NCBI RefSeq assembly: GCF_002813375.1
Contig: NZ_PHUJ01000003.1
Span: 1,302,001 to 1,366,000, forward strand
Source of the DNA: Pseudonocardia alni
GTDB lineage: Bacteria; Actinomycetota; Actinomycetes; Mycobacteriales; Pseudonocardiaceae
Direction of reading: 5' to 3'
Length of the DNA stretch: 64,000 bases
Made by a program: the position numbers and the translations under genes. The notes under the pieces are model-generated. The model was not told the origin of the DNA. It did no database searches and worked only from the letters and a program-made list of their open reading frames with translations. This document shows, piece after piece, positions 34,974 through 42,558 of the stretch (its first letter is position 1; each line of letters opens with the position of its first letter).

Positions 34974-35444
34974 ATGACGGCTGTACGGCGGCCAGGACTG
35001 CTCGTCCCGGCGGCACTGGCCCTGCTCCTGGTGGCGGGCTGCGGCAGCTCGCTGGCGACCCAGCCGGGTTCGTCGTCCCGCACGGTCGTCACGACCCAGA
35101 ACCGCCCGTCCAGCCCTTTCTGCGACGCCGTCGAGGCGAGCCGCACCGCCACCCAGCCGTTCAGCGGGGTGGGCATCGGCCGCTCGATCTCCGATGTCGG
35201 CGAGGTCACCGCGAACGTCCGGCAGGCCAACCAGCAGGTCACGTCGCTCGCGCCGCAGGAGATCCGCGCGGACTTCGAGCGGGTGGACCAGCTCGTCGAG
35301 CGTCAGCTCGACCTGCTGGAGGCCAACGGCGGGGACACCCTCGCCGTCGCCCGTGACCCGGAGATCGCGCAGGACCGGGCGGACCCGGACTACCAGGCCG
35401 CGTCGCAGCGGATCCGGGACTACGTGCGGTCGACCTGCGCCTGA
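34974..35444 (+). CDS. Small lipoprotein of unknown function
   Basis: A 156-residue protein with a textbook lipobox, LLLVAGC, ending at Cys23 (LVPAALALLLVAGCGSSLAT), so it is exported and lipidated. The mature part is a short helical domain (VTANVRQANQQVTSLAPQEI, FERVDQLVERQLDLLEANG) with one Cys near its start and one at the very C-terminus, possibly a disulfide. I do not recognise the family. TGGAGGATCGGGG precedes the ATG. The end overlaps the convergent DUF1232 gene by 25 bases. Confidence 0.8.
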   Translation: MTAVRRPGLLVPAALALLLVAGCGSSLATQPGSSSRTVVTTQNRPSSPFCDAVEASRTATQPFSGVGIGRSISDVGEVTANVRQANQQVTSLAPQEIRADFERVDQLVERQLDLLEANGGDTLAVARDPEIAQDRADPDYQAASQRIRDYVRSTCA

Positions 35445-35815
35445 CCGTCGACGACGACCGGTGCGGTCCGCCGCCACCCCAGGTAGCGGTCGGCCTCGAC
35501 CAGCAGGGCCCCGCCCAGCCACATCGCGACGACCGCGTCGTCGCCGAGGCCGAACACGGTCAGGAACGCCTCGGGCACCAGGTCGACCGGCGACACCAGG
35601 TAGGCCAGGGCCATCAGGAACAGCGCGACCCGGCCCTTGCCGAGGTGCGGGTAGGTGCCGCGCCAGGCGTCGCCGGCCATGGCGGGCAGCGCCCGGAACC
35701 GTTCGACGGGTCCGGGCTCGCCGGGGCGGCCGCGACGGGTGAGGGCACGGAAGAGTGTCGCGAACGCGGCCGTGCGGCCGGCGCGGCGGCCTGCGGTGGC
35801 ACTCGCTGCAGTCAT
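35420..35815 (-). CDS. DUF1232/YkvA-family small membrane protein
   Basis: A 131-residue protein with the DUF1232 signature YLVSPVDLVPEAF flanked by two hydrophobic helices (ALFLMALAYLVSPVDL and GDDAVVAMWLGGALLV), preceded by a basic helical N-terminus. Function unknown; members are small inner-membrane proteins often annotated YkvA. ATG 35815 is chosen although its ribosome site is weak; the frame extends only seven more residues. Nothing in the neighbourhood clarifies its job. Confidence 0.82.
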   Translation of the reverse strand: MTAASATAGRRAGRTAAFATLFRALTRRGRPGEPGPVERFRALPAMAGDAWRGTYPHLGKGRVALFLMALAYLVSPVDLVPEAFLTVFGLGDDAVVAMWLGGALLVEADRYLGWRRTAPVVVDGQAQVDRT

Positions 35816-35892
35816 GTCCGGTCCAACGCACGGCACACCCCGGTCGTTCCCGGCGAAACGGTCACGTCACACCGGGGACGACCGGGGCGGGG

Positions 35893-36336
35893 TCAGTGCG
35901 AGGCGAGGTAGATGTCGCGCAGCACCCCGGCCTCGGTGCTCATCTCGGCCAGCCGCTGCTTGACGACGTCACCGATGCTGATCATCCCGACGAGCCGTCC
36001 GTCGTCGACGACGGGCAGGTGGCGGTGACGCCAGCGGTTCATCAGACCCATGGCCTCGGTGAGCGAGTCCTCCGGCGAACAGGTCACGACGTGCCGGGTC
36101 ATGACGTCGGCGACGGTGAGATCCAGCAGGCCCGCGCCGTCGGTGGCGAGCCGGCGCACGATGTCGCGTTCGGAGACGATGCCGTCGACGCGTTCGCGAC
36201 GGCCGTCGTCGGAGACGACGAGCGCGCCGATCGCCGGCGGACCGGCGAGCCGGGTCGCGGCCTCGGCGATGGTGTTCCACGACAACGCGGTGTGCACCGT
36301 GTCGCCCTTGATCCGCAGGATGTCCGACACCTTCAT
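35893..36336 (-). CDS. Stand-alone CBS-domain protein
   Basis: A 147-residue protein made of two CBS repeats: GALVVSD, DGIVSERDIVRRLATDG, then LTVADVMTRHVVTCSPEDSL and HRHLPVVDDGRLVGMISIGD. CBS pairs bind adenine nucleotides and act as energy or redox sensors; free-standing copies in actinobacteria are often stress-linked. ATG 36336 follows GGGAG at good spacing. It is divergent from a MarR regulator, and the intervening dyads at 36365-36388 suggest control by that regulator. Confidence 0.9.
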   Translation of the reverse strand: MKVSDILRIKGDTVHTALSWNTIAEAATRLAGPPAIGALVVSDDGRRERVDGIVSERDIVRRLATDGAGLLDLTVADVMTRHVVTCSPEDSLTEAMGLMNRWRHRHLPVVDDGRLVGMISIGDVVKQRLAEMSTEAGVLRDIYLASH

Positions 36337-36364
36337 GGAACTCTCCCTTCGACGTCCCTATTGT

Positions 36365-36388
36365 TGCGCTTGCGCAGTAGTTGTGCAA
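36365..36388. promoter_or_regulatory. Overlapping MarR-type dyads between CBS and marR
   Basis: TGCGC-TT-GCGCA (36365-36376) overlaps TTGCGCA-GTAGT-TGTGCAA (36370-36388, one mismatch between arms). MarR dimers typically bind 16-20 bp dyads with TTGC...GCAA ends. The site lies in the divergent gap, so autoregulation plus control of the CBS gene is likely. Confidence 0.5.
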
Positions 36389-36454
36389 TGGCAAAGATTG
36401 ATCGACGCATCGGTCAGCGCGGAGTAAAGATCGCCGGTGAGGGAGGTGGACGGG

Positions 36455-36919
36455 ATGACCGACGCACACGGCCGAGATCGGGATCACCCGGACGGCGCGA
36501 CGGTGGAGGCGGGCCTGGCGCTCGCGCGCGCGTTCACCGGCATCAGCGTGCGCGCGGTGGCGGCGGCCGGGGACGCCGTGACCGTGCCCCAGCTGCGGGT
36601 CCTCATGCTGATCGCGGACGCGGGGCGCACCAACGTCACCGCGGTCGGTCGTGAACTCGACGTCCACCCGTCGAACGCCACCCGGGTGCTCGTGCGTCTC
36701 GGGCGGGCCGGCCTGGTCGAACGCCGCCCCGACCCGGACGACCGGCGGCACCTGCTCGTCGAGCTCACCCCGGCCGGACGGGAGCTGATCCGCGAGGTCG
36801 ACGCCCACCGTCGCGCCGCGGTCGCCGACCTGCTGGGCCGGGTCCCGCCCGAGCGACGAGTGGGCGCGGCCGACCTGCTGTCCGCGCTGGCCGACGCGGC
36901 CGCCCCGCCGACGCCCTAG
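36455..36919 (+). CDS. MarR-family transcriptional regulator
   Basis: A 154-residue winged-helix regulator: VTVPQLRVLMLIADAGRTNV, the recognition region LDVHPSNATRVLVRLGRAGL, and the wing RRPDPDDRRHLLVELTPAGR. Helices at both ends make the dimer. ATG 36455 follows GGGAGG at 36441-36446. No Cys is available for thiol sensing, so a small-molecule ligand is expected. Probably represses itself and the divergent CBS gene through the adjacent dyads; the NADAR gene starts 11 bases downstream and may be in the same unit. Confidence 0.88.
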   Translation: MTDAHGRDRDHPDGATVEAGLALARAFTGISVRAVAAAGDAVTVPQLRVLMLIADAGRTNVTAVGRELDVHPSNATRVLVRLGRAGLVERRPDPDDRRHLLVELTPAGRELIREVDAHRRAAVADLLGRVPPERRVGAADLLSALADAAAPPTP

Positions 36920-36930
36920 GATCGGAGGGC

Positions 36931-37485
36931 GTGAGCGAGGACGCCCCGACCGACGTCGCATCCCTGCGGGCCGCCGTCGCGGCGGGGGCGCGCCCGCGGT
37001 TCGTCCCGTTCTGGGGTTCCGAGCCCGCCCCGGGCGACGTGCACGTGCTGAGCCAGTGGCATCCGTCGCCGTTCGTCGTCGACGGGGTCCGCTACGCCAC
37101 CGCCGAGCACTGGATGATGGCGGCCAAGGCCCGTACCTTCGGCGACGACGACGCGCTGGACCGCGTCCTGTCCGACGACGACCCGGACACCGCCAAGCGG
37201 GCCGGGCGCGAGGTCCGGGGCTTCGACTCGCAGGTGTGGGCCGCGCGCCGGGTCGAGGTCGTCGTCGAGGGCAACCGGGCGAAGTTCCGCTCCGCCGAGC
37301 GGCTCACCGCGGCCCTGCTGGGCACCGGAGACGCGGTGCTCGTCGAGGCCTCCCCCGTCGACCGGATCTGGGGCATCGGCCTGGCCGCCGACGACCCCGA
37401 CCTCGGCGCGCCGGACCGCTGGCCCGGCCGGAACCTGCTGGGCTTCGCCCTGATGCGGGTGCGCGCCGGGCTCGGGAGCCACTGA
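36931..37485 (+). CDS. NADAR-family N-glycosidase-like protein
   Basis: A 184-residue protein of the NADAR (YbiA) family. FVPFWGSEPAPGDVHVLSQW and the core YATAEHWMMAAKARTFGDDD with the conserved Glu, followed by NRAKFRSAERLTAALLGTG and the final IWGIGLAADD...WPGRNLLG. Known members hydrolyse toxic riboflavin or NAD-like intermediates or ADP-ribose-linked substrates. It is 11 bases after marR and has GGAGGG before GTG 36931, so co-expression is likely. Confidence 0.9.
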   Translation: MSEDAPTDVASLRAAVAAGARPRFVPFWGSEPAPGDVHVLSQWHPSPFVVDGVRYATAEHWMMAAKARTFGDDDALDRVLSDDDPDTAKRAGREVRGFDSQVWAARRVEVVVEGNRAKFRSAERLTAALLGTGDAVLVEASPVDRIWGIGLAADDPDLGAPDRWPGRNLLGFALMRVRAGLGSH

Positions 37486-37501
37486 CCCCGACCGGCCCGG
37501 G

Positions 37502-37852
37502 TCAGACCGCCCCGGGGTACCGGGAGCGGCGCGGACGGCGGGCCCGGCGCGCCACCAGCACCGCCCCCACCCCGGTCGCGACGGCGCCGCCGACGTAGGG
37601 CACGGCGGCCCGGGCGATCTCCCCCGCCCGTCCGACGAGCGCCGCACGCCGCGCCGCGAGACCCGCGCCGAGCCGGTCCAGGCTCGCCCGCAGCTCGCGC
37701 GCGGCGTCGACGACCTGGTCGTCGCGGCCGTCGGACCGCGCGGAGAGCCGGTCCCGCAGCTGCGCCGCGGAGACATCGCTGAGGTCGACCTCCTCGGCCG
37801 TGTCCTCCGGTACCTCGCCGGCCCGGCCGGCCCCTGCGTCGTGACGCCCCAC
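37502..37852 (-). CDS. Small membrane-anchored protein, DUF3618-like
   Basis: A 116-residue protein. The N-terminal half is acidic and helical (SDVSAAQLRDRLSARSDGRD), the middle forms an amphipathic helix (AARELRASLDRLGAGLAARR), and a single transmembrane helix (AAVPYVGGAVATGVGAVLVA) ends in a strongly basic tail. This resembles small actinobacterial DUF3618-type proteins, but the match is by general shape and not by a firm motif. Convergent with the NADAR gene. Confidence 0.6.
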   Translation of the reverse strand: MGRHDAGAGRAGEVPEDTAEEVDLSDVSAAQLRDRLSARSDGRDDQVVDAARELRASLDRLGAGLAARRAALVGRAGEIARAAVPYVGGAVATGVGAVLVARRARRPRRSRYPGAV

Positions 37853-37952
37853 GACTCCCCCTCACATCCGGCGGACCGCCCGCCGGCCCGCCGGGACAGT
37901 GAACCCGCCACGGGCCGCTCCGCGCACCCTCAGGACATTCTCAGACCATCAC

Positions 37953-37986
37953 CGTTGCAACGTAGAGCAGTCGCGATATATCGTGA
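37953..37986 (+). promoter_or_regulatory. PadR promoter with two palindromes
   Basis: CGTTGCAACG (37953-37962) and TCGCGATATATCGTGA (37971-37986; core CGATATATCG perfect). A -35 TTGCAA (37956-37961) and -10 TATCGT (37979-37984) with a 17-base spacer run through them, so a bound PadR dimer would block its own promoter. An AT-rich island in otherwise GC-rich DNA. Confidence 0.6.
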
Positions 37987-38037
37987 TGGCACACGAGCCG
38001 ATCGACAAGGAGGCTCACGACGAGAGGACCACACCTC

Positions 38038-38841
38038 ATGACCACGCGCGACATGTTCCGGAGCCCCTTCGGGCCCCGCATCCACCGACACCCCCGGGGC
38101 CACCGCGGCGCCGGGTTCCCCTGCGGCCCGGAGGAGGCAGCCATGCACGACACCCCCGACGTCCACGGCGACGACCGTGACGACCCCCGCGACGAGGGCG
38201 GACCCGGCCACCGCCACGGTCGCGCCCACCGCCGCGGACGCGGGCCCGGCGGCCGGGCCTTCGGTCCCGGCCGCGGGTTCGGCCCCGGAGGCCCGTTCGG
38301 TCCCGGAGGCTTCGGCCCGGGCGGGTTCGGTCCCGGCGGGTTCGGCCCGGGCGGGTTCGGCCCCGGCGGGCCCCGCGGCCGGCGCGGCAAGCGTGCCCGC
38401 GGCGACGTGCGCACCGCGGTGCTCGCGGTCGTCGCCGACGGCCCGCGGCACGGCTACGAGATCATCCAGGAGATCACCGGCCGCTCCGGTGGGCAGTGGA
38501 AGCCGAGCCCCGGCTCGGTGTACCCGATGCTGTCCCAGCTGGAGGACGAGGGCCTGGTCCGGTCCGAGCAGACCGAGGGCCGTCGGGTCGTCCACCTGAC
38601 CGAGGAGGGCACCCGGCACGTCGAGGAGCACCGCGCCGAGCTCGACGCGGTGTGGGCGCCCTTCGCCGAGGACGCCGAGGCCGCCGAGTCGGACCCGGCG
38701 ACCGGCCTGGTCACCGAGCTCGGCCGGCTCGCCGCCGCCGCGCGGCAGGTCGCCGAGGCCGGCTCCGAGGCGCAGGTGGCGTCGGCGACCGAGGCGCTGA
38801 CCGAGGCCCGCAAGGCGCTGTACCGGCTGCTGGCCGAGTGA
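38038..38841 (+). CDS. PadR-family regulator with Gly/Pro-rich N-terminal extension
   Basis: A 267-residue protein. The PadR winged helix occupies about residues 122-195 (RTAVLAVVADGPRHGYEIIQ, SPGSVYPMLSQLEDEGLVRS, GRRVVHLTEEG), followed by dimerisation helices. The first 120 residues are low complexity: His/Arg-rich, then five tandem FGPGG-type units (about residues 80-110). Such tails occur in actinobacterial PadR proteins and may be flexible or metal-binding; that is a guess. ATG 38038 is used; ATG 38143 has the better ribosome site (GGAGGAGG) and may be the true start, shortening the protein by 35 residues. Confidence 0.85.
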   Translation: MTTRDMFRSPFGPRIHRHPRGHRGAGFPCGPEEAAMHDTPDVHGDDRDDPRDEGGPGHRHGRAHRRGRGPGGRAFGPGRGFGPGGPFGPGGFGPGGFGPGGFGPGGFGPGGPRGRRGKRARGDVRTAVLAVVADGPRHGYEIIQEITGRSGGQWKPSPGSVYPMLSQLEDEGLVRSEQTEGRRVVHLTEEGTRHVEEHRAELDAVWAPFAEDAEAAESDPATGLVTELGRLAAAARQVAEAGSEAQVASATEALTEARKALYRLLAE

Positions 38842-38904
38842 GGCTCGCCGAGCGAGCAGACGACACCGGGTGAGGCCCGCCGGACGGGCAGACCGCTCCG
38901 TGTG

Positions 38905-38941
38905 CGACGGGGGCGGGACCGCGATGGTCCCGCCCCCGTCG
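38905..38941. terminator. Bidirectional hairpin after padR and the MFS gene
   Basis: CGACGGGGGCGGGACC (38905-38920) and its exact complement (38926-38941) around a 5-base loop, between two convergent genes. Confidence 0.8.
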
Positions 38942-38945
38942 TCGT

Positions 38946-40244
38946 CTACCGGGCCTGTCGCCGGCGCCGGTTGCGGCGCAGCGCCTCCCGCAGCGGCGGG
39001 ACGACGGTGCCCTCGGCGGCCATCACCCGGCGGGCCTTGCGCCGCGCGAGGACGACCGCGACGGCGGTGAACGCCCAGATCGGGAACTGCACGAGCCAGG
39101 CCAGCCGGAACGCCTCGGGGGTGTAGCCGCCCGACACGCTGAGCACGAGCCCGACCAGGAGTGTGGTGGTGAGCGAGGCGGTGAACCCGCCGACGTTGAC
39201 GATCCCGACGGCGGTGCCGCGCCGGTGCGCGGGGTTGAAGGTGCGGGCGTAGTCGAAGCCGACGGCGGAGCAGGGACCGTTCGCGGCGAGCACCACCACG
39301 AGCAGCACGAGCAGCCACAGCGGCGCGGGCGGCGGGACGAGCAGCACGACCGTCCACACGAGCGCGGTCGCGCCGATGACCGACAGCACGAGCCAGGAGC
39401 GGCGCAGCGGGTGGCGGGCGGTGAACTCGCCGAACATCGGGCCGACGACGGCGCCGGCGAGGACGAGCACGGTCAGCATCACCGAGGCGCCGGTGGGCGT
39501 CATCCCCTGCCCGGCGACGAGGTAGGGCACGCCCCACAGCAGCGCGAACACCAGGCCGGAGAACTGGGTGCCGGCGTGCGACCAGAGCCCGAGGCGGGTG
39601 CCCGGGTGCGCCCAGGCGCCCGTGAGCCCGTCGACGACCTCGCGGGGGCTGCTCGCCGGGGCCGGGGCCGGGCTGCCGGGCGGGCGGTCGCGGAACACGG
39701 CGAGCACCGCGACCGCGGCGACGACGCCGATCCCGGCGGCGGACAGGAACGCGGTCGTCCAGCCGTAGGCGTGCAGGACGGTGGCGAGCGGGATCGCGGA
39801 GAGCACCTGGCCGAACTGGCCGAGCAGCGCCGTGATCTGCGTCATCAGCGGGACCCTGCGCGGCGCGAACCAGGTGGACAGCACCGACAGCACCGAAATG
39901 AAGGTCAGGGCGTCGCCGACGCCGACGAGCACGCGGGCGGCGATGGCCAGCGGCAGCGAGGTGGCGAGTGCGACGAGCACCTGCGCCGCGGTCATGGTCA
40001 CGGCGCCGGCGAGCACCATGGTGCGGGCGCCGAACCGGTCGAGCAGGAGCCCGACCGGCACCTGGAGGACGGCGTAGACCAGCAGCTGCAGGACGAGGAA
40101 CCCGGCGAGCACGGTCGGGGACGCACCGAACCGGTCCGCCGCCTCCAGCCCGGAGACGCCGAACGAGCTGCGTTGCAGCACCGCCACGACGTAGGCGAAC
40201 AGACCGGCGGACCAGACGAGGTAAGCGCGACGTGACGTGTGCAT
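38946..40244 (-). CDS. MFS transporter
   Basis: A 432-residue major facilitator with about twelve membrane helices. N-terminal RAYLVWSAGLFAYVVAVLQR, the loop 2-3 signature GLLLDRFGARTMVLAGAV, a cytoplasmic mid-loop (residues about 190-215), and FNPAHRRGTAVGIVNVGGFT in the second half. The opening resembles nitrate/oxalate-type and general actinobacterial MFS proteins, but the substrate is not predictable. ATG 40244 is the start that keeps helix 1 at the N-terminus; its ribosome site is weak. Divergent from the PAC2 gene by 147 bases. Confidence 0.88.
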   Translation of the reverse strand: MHTSRRAYLVWSAGLFAYVVAVLQRSSFGVSGLEAADRFGASPTVLAGFLVLQLLVYAVLQVPVGLLLDRFGARTMVLAGAVTMTAAQVLVALATSLPLAIAARVLVGVGDALTFISVLSVLSTWFAPRRVPLMTQITALLGQFGQVLSAIPLATVLHAYGWTTAFLSAAGIGVVAAVAVLAVFRDRPPGSPAPAPASSPREVVDGLTGAWAHPGTRLGLWSHAGTQFSGLVFALLWGVPYLVAGQGMTPTGASVMLTVLVLAGAVVGPMFGEFTARHPLRRSWLVLSVIGATALVWTVVLLVPPPAPLWLLVLLVVVLAANGPCSAVGFDYARTFNPAHRRGTAVGIVNVGGFTASLTTTLLVGLVLSVSGGYTPEAFRLAWLVQFPIWAFTAVAVVLARRKARRVMAAEGTVVPPLREALRRNRRRRQAR

Positions 40245-40391
40245 GACGAACGACCATTCTGGTCCATCCCGGACGGGCGGGGTGTCCCGGCAGGGCCGCG
40301 TCACAGGGGGGCGATGGTCACACCGCGACCGGGCAGGCCGTAGGTGGCTCCGGATAGGGTCGCGGTGCACGCCACGACTCGGAGGACGCCG

Positions 40392-41366
40392 GTGCTCGAT
40401 CCCGCTCAGCTGTACCAGGTCGACCCGGCCGCGCCGGCGCTCGACGAGCCGGTCCTGATCGTCGTGCTGGACGGTTTCGTCGACGCCGGGAACGCGGGTG
40501 CGCTCGCGGTCGGCGCGCTGACCGACGAACGCGAGGCGGTCCGGGTGGCCCGGTTCGACGTCGACCAGCTCGTGGACTACCGGTCGCGACGCCCGCCACT
40601 GCGGTTCGAGACCGACCGCTGGGCCGACTACGACCCGCCGGAGCTCGACGTCGTCGCGCTGACCGACACCGGGGACACGCAGTACCTGCTGCTCGCCGGT
40701 CCGGAGCCGGACATGCAGTGGGAGCGGTTCGTCGCCGCGGTCGGGCTGCTGGTCGAGCAGCTCGGGATCCGGCTGGTGATCACGTTGCAGGGCATCCCGA
40801 TGGCCGTGCCGCACACGCGTCCGATCGGAGTGACCGCGCACGGCACCCGCCCGGAGCTGGTGGAGGGCCACACCCCGTGGTTCGCGACCGCCGACGTCCC
40901 GGGCAGTGCCGCGGCGTTGCTGGAGTACCGCCTCGGGCAGGCCGGGCAGGACGTCGTGGGCTACGCCGTGCACGTGCCGCACTACCTGTCGCGCTCGGCG
41001 TACCCGCAGGCCGCACGGGTGCTGCTGGACCACGCGGGGCTGTCGGCGGGGCTCTACCTGCCGACCGAGACGCTGACCCGCGCCGCCGAACAGGCCGAGT
41101 CCGAGATCGCCGAGCAGATGGCGGCGTCGGAGGAGGTCGGGCAGGTCGTCGCGGCGCTGGAGGAGCAGTACGACCAGGTCGTCGCGGCCCGGGAGTCCGG
41201 TGACCTGCGGGACGGCCTGGAGGGCGGCGAGCTGCCCAGCGGCGACGAGCTGGCCGCGGAGTTCGAGCGTTTCCTCGCCGGCGGTGGGGACGACAAGCCG
41301 GGCGGGAAGTCCGGCGACGAGCCGCCGCACGAGCCGCCCGCCCCCCCGCTGCCGCCCGCGACCTGA
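40392..41366 (+). CDS. PAC2-family protein
   Basis: A 324-residue protein of the proteasome-assembly-chaperone-2 family. LDEPVLIVVLDGFVDAGNAG near residues 17-36, LVITLQGIPMAVPHTRPIGV, and HVPHYLSRSAYPQAARVLLD are characteristic. Actinobacteria that own a 20S proteasome usually carry several PAC2 proteins, though a chaperone role is not shown for them. The last 45 residues are acidic and then Pro-rich and probably disordered. GTG 40392 has GGAGGA at 40381-40386; a TAGGGT -10 box lies at 40355-40360. Convergent with the RiPP operon. Confidence 0.9.
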   Translation: MLDPAQLYQVDPAAPALDEPVLIVVLDGFVDAGNAGALAVGALTDEREAVRVARFDVDQLVDYRSRRPPLRFETDRWADYDPPELDVVALTDTGDTQYLLLAGPEPDMQWERFVAAVGLLVEQLGIRLVITLQGIPMAVPHTRPIGVTAHGTRPELVEGHTPWFATADVPGSAAALLEYRLGQAGQDVVGYAVHVPHYLSRSAYPQAARVLLDHAGLSAGLYLPTETLTRAAEQAESEIAEQMAASEEVGQVVAALEEQYDQVVAARESGDLRDGLEGGELPSGDELAAEFERFLAGGGDDKPGGKSGDEPPHEPPAPPLPPAT

Positions 41367-41385
41367 CCGGTACTCCCCCGGCGGG

Positions 41386-42558
41386 TCAGCCGCCGAGCGC
41401 GAGGGCGTGCTGCACCCGGCCCCGGCCGCCGGGTCCGTGCAGCACCGCCTCGACCCAGCAGCCGACCGGCCGGGCCCTGAGCCCGGCCGCGGTGGCCGTC
41501 AGCCAGGCGTCGTGGACGGCGAGGCCGGACCGCACGTGCTGGGCGACGGTGTCCGGGCCCGGGTCGACGTCCCCGGTGACGACGAGCAGCCCGCCGACGC
41601 CGGTGAGGTCGGGCAGGCCGCAGGCCCGCCGGGTCAGCGCGGCCAGGAGCGGGTGGCCCGCGTCGAGCAGGGCCGCGTGCTGTCCCGCGCCGAGCCGGGT
41701 CCGGGCGATCCGGTCGAGCCCGGGGTCCGCGACCGGGGGACGCAGGCTCGCGAACGGCGCCGAGCGGCGTGCGCGGAGCACGGCCGCCGGGTGCGGATCC
41801 GCGCTCGCACCGAGCGCGACGGCGCCGTCGGGACCGGGTCCGGTCGTGAGCACGACGCGGGAGCGGTCGCCGTCGGGGACGAGGTGGGCCGTCCGGGGTC
41901 GTCTCAGCGTCGCCGCGGCGGCGAGGACGGCGGCGGCCGCGTGGCCGAGGTCGAGCAGCAGCACCGGCAGCGAGCGGGGGCCGTAGCGCCAGGCGGTCCG
42001 CTCCGGGGCGAGGTGGAGGACGACGTCCGGGTGGTCGTCGTGGTCGTCGTGGTCCGGGTCGGACAGGGCCGGGACGGCGGCGCCGGGCCGGGCGTGGCTG
42101 CCGGGTCCGGTTGCGCCGGGCCGGGCGGGTTCCCGGGCGGGCCCGCCGTCGAGGGCGTGGGCGAGCGGGTCGTAGACGCGACCGGCGTCGCGGCCGTCCG
42201 TGGTCGGGTCGTGGACGCGGGCGTCGACCGGGTAGCGGCCGCCCGCCGACGGCACCCGGCGCAGCCGCACCCCGCCGACCACCCGGTCCGGGTCGGCGGC
42301 CAGCGACAGCGCCAGCAGTGCACCGGTCCCGGTGCCGTCGCGGGTCAGGGGCACCGGCCGGGCCGCCGTGGTCGCCTCGGCGGGGCGGGCGGTGTGGTCG
42401 GTGGGGCCCGGGTCGGCGCCGGACCAGGCGAGCCGGAACGCCGCGGCGGTCCGGGCCTCCTCGGCGCCGCCGGACCGGTCCCGCTGCGGGTCCGGTCCGG
42501 GCCCCGGTGCGGCGTGGCCCGGGCACGGTGCGGCCCCGCCCGGGGGCGGGACCGTCAC
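41386..42558 (-). CDS. SagB/ThcOx-like FMN dehydrogenase of the RiPP cluster
   Basis: A 390-residue protein with a nitroreductase-like fold. The tell-tale stretch RRVPSAGGRYPVDARVHDP, then VYDPLAHALDGG, matches SagB-type peptide dehydrogenases that oxidise azolines to aromatic azoles using FMN. The C-terminal half has GLDRIARTRLGAGQHAALLD and LPDLTGVGGLLVVTGDVDPG. It is diverged and Ala/Arg/Pro-rich in its N-terminal third, so activity should be checked; a catalytic Lys-Tyr pair is not obvious to me. GTG 42558 overlaps the YcaO stop in GTGA. Last gene of the four-gene biosynthetic chain. Confidence 0.78.
   Translation of the reverse strand: MTVPPPGGAAPCPGHAAPGPGPDPQRDRSGGAEEARTAAAFRLAWSGADPGPTDHTARPAEATTAARPVPLTRDGTGTGALLALSLAADPDRVVGGVRLRRVPSAGGRYPVDARVHDPTTDGRDAGRVYDPLAHALDGGPAREPARPGATGPGSHARPGAAVPALSDPDHDDHDDHPDVVLHLAPERTAWRYGPRSLPVLLLDLGHAAAAVLAAAATLRRPRTAHLVPDGDRSRVVLTTGPGPDGAVALGASADPHPAAVLRARRSAPFASLRPPVADPGLDRIARTRLGAGQHAALLDAGHPLLAALTRRACGLPDLTGVGGLLVVTGDVDPGPDTVAQHVRSGLAVHDAWLTATAAGLRARPVGCWVEAVLHGPGGRGRVQHALALGG

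Noticed and set aside
38279-38370. Tandem repeat as a regulatory element
   Set aside because: It is the in-frame coding sequence of the FGPGG repeats of the PadR protein.
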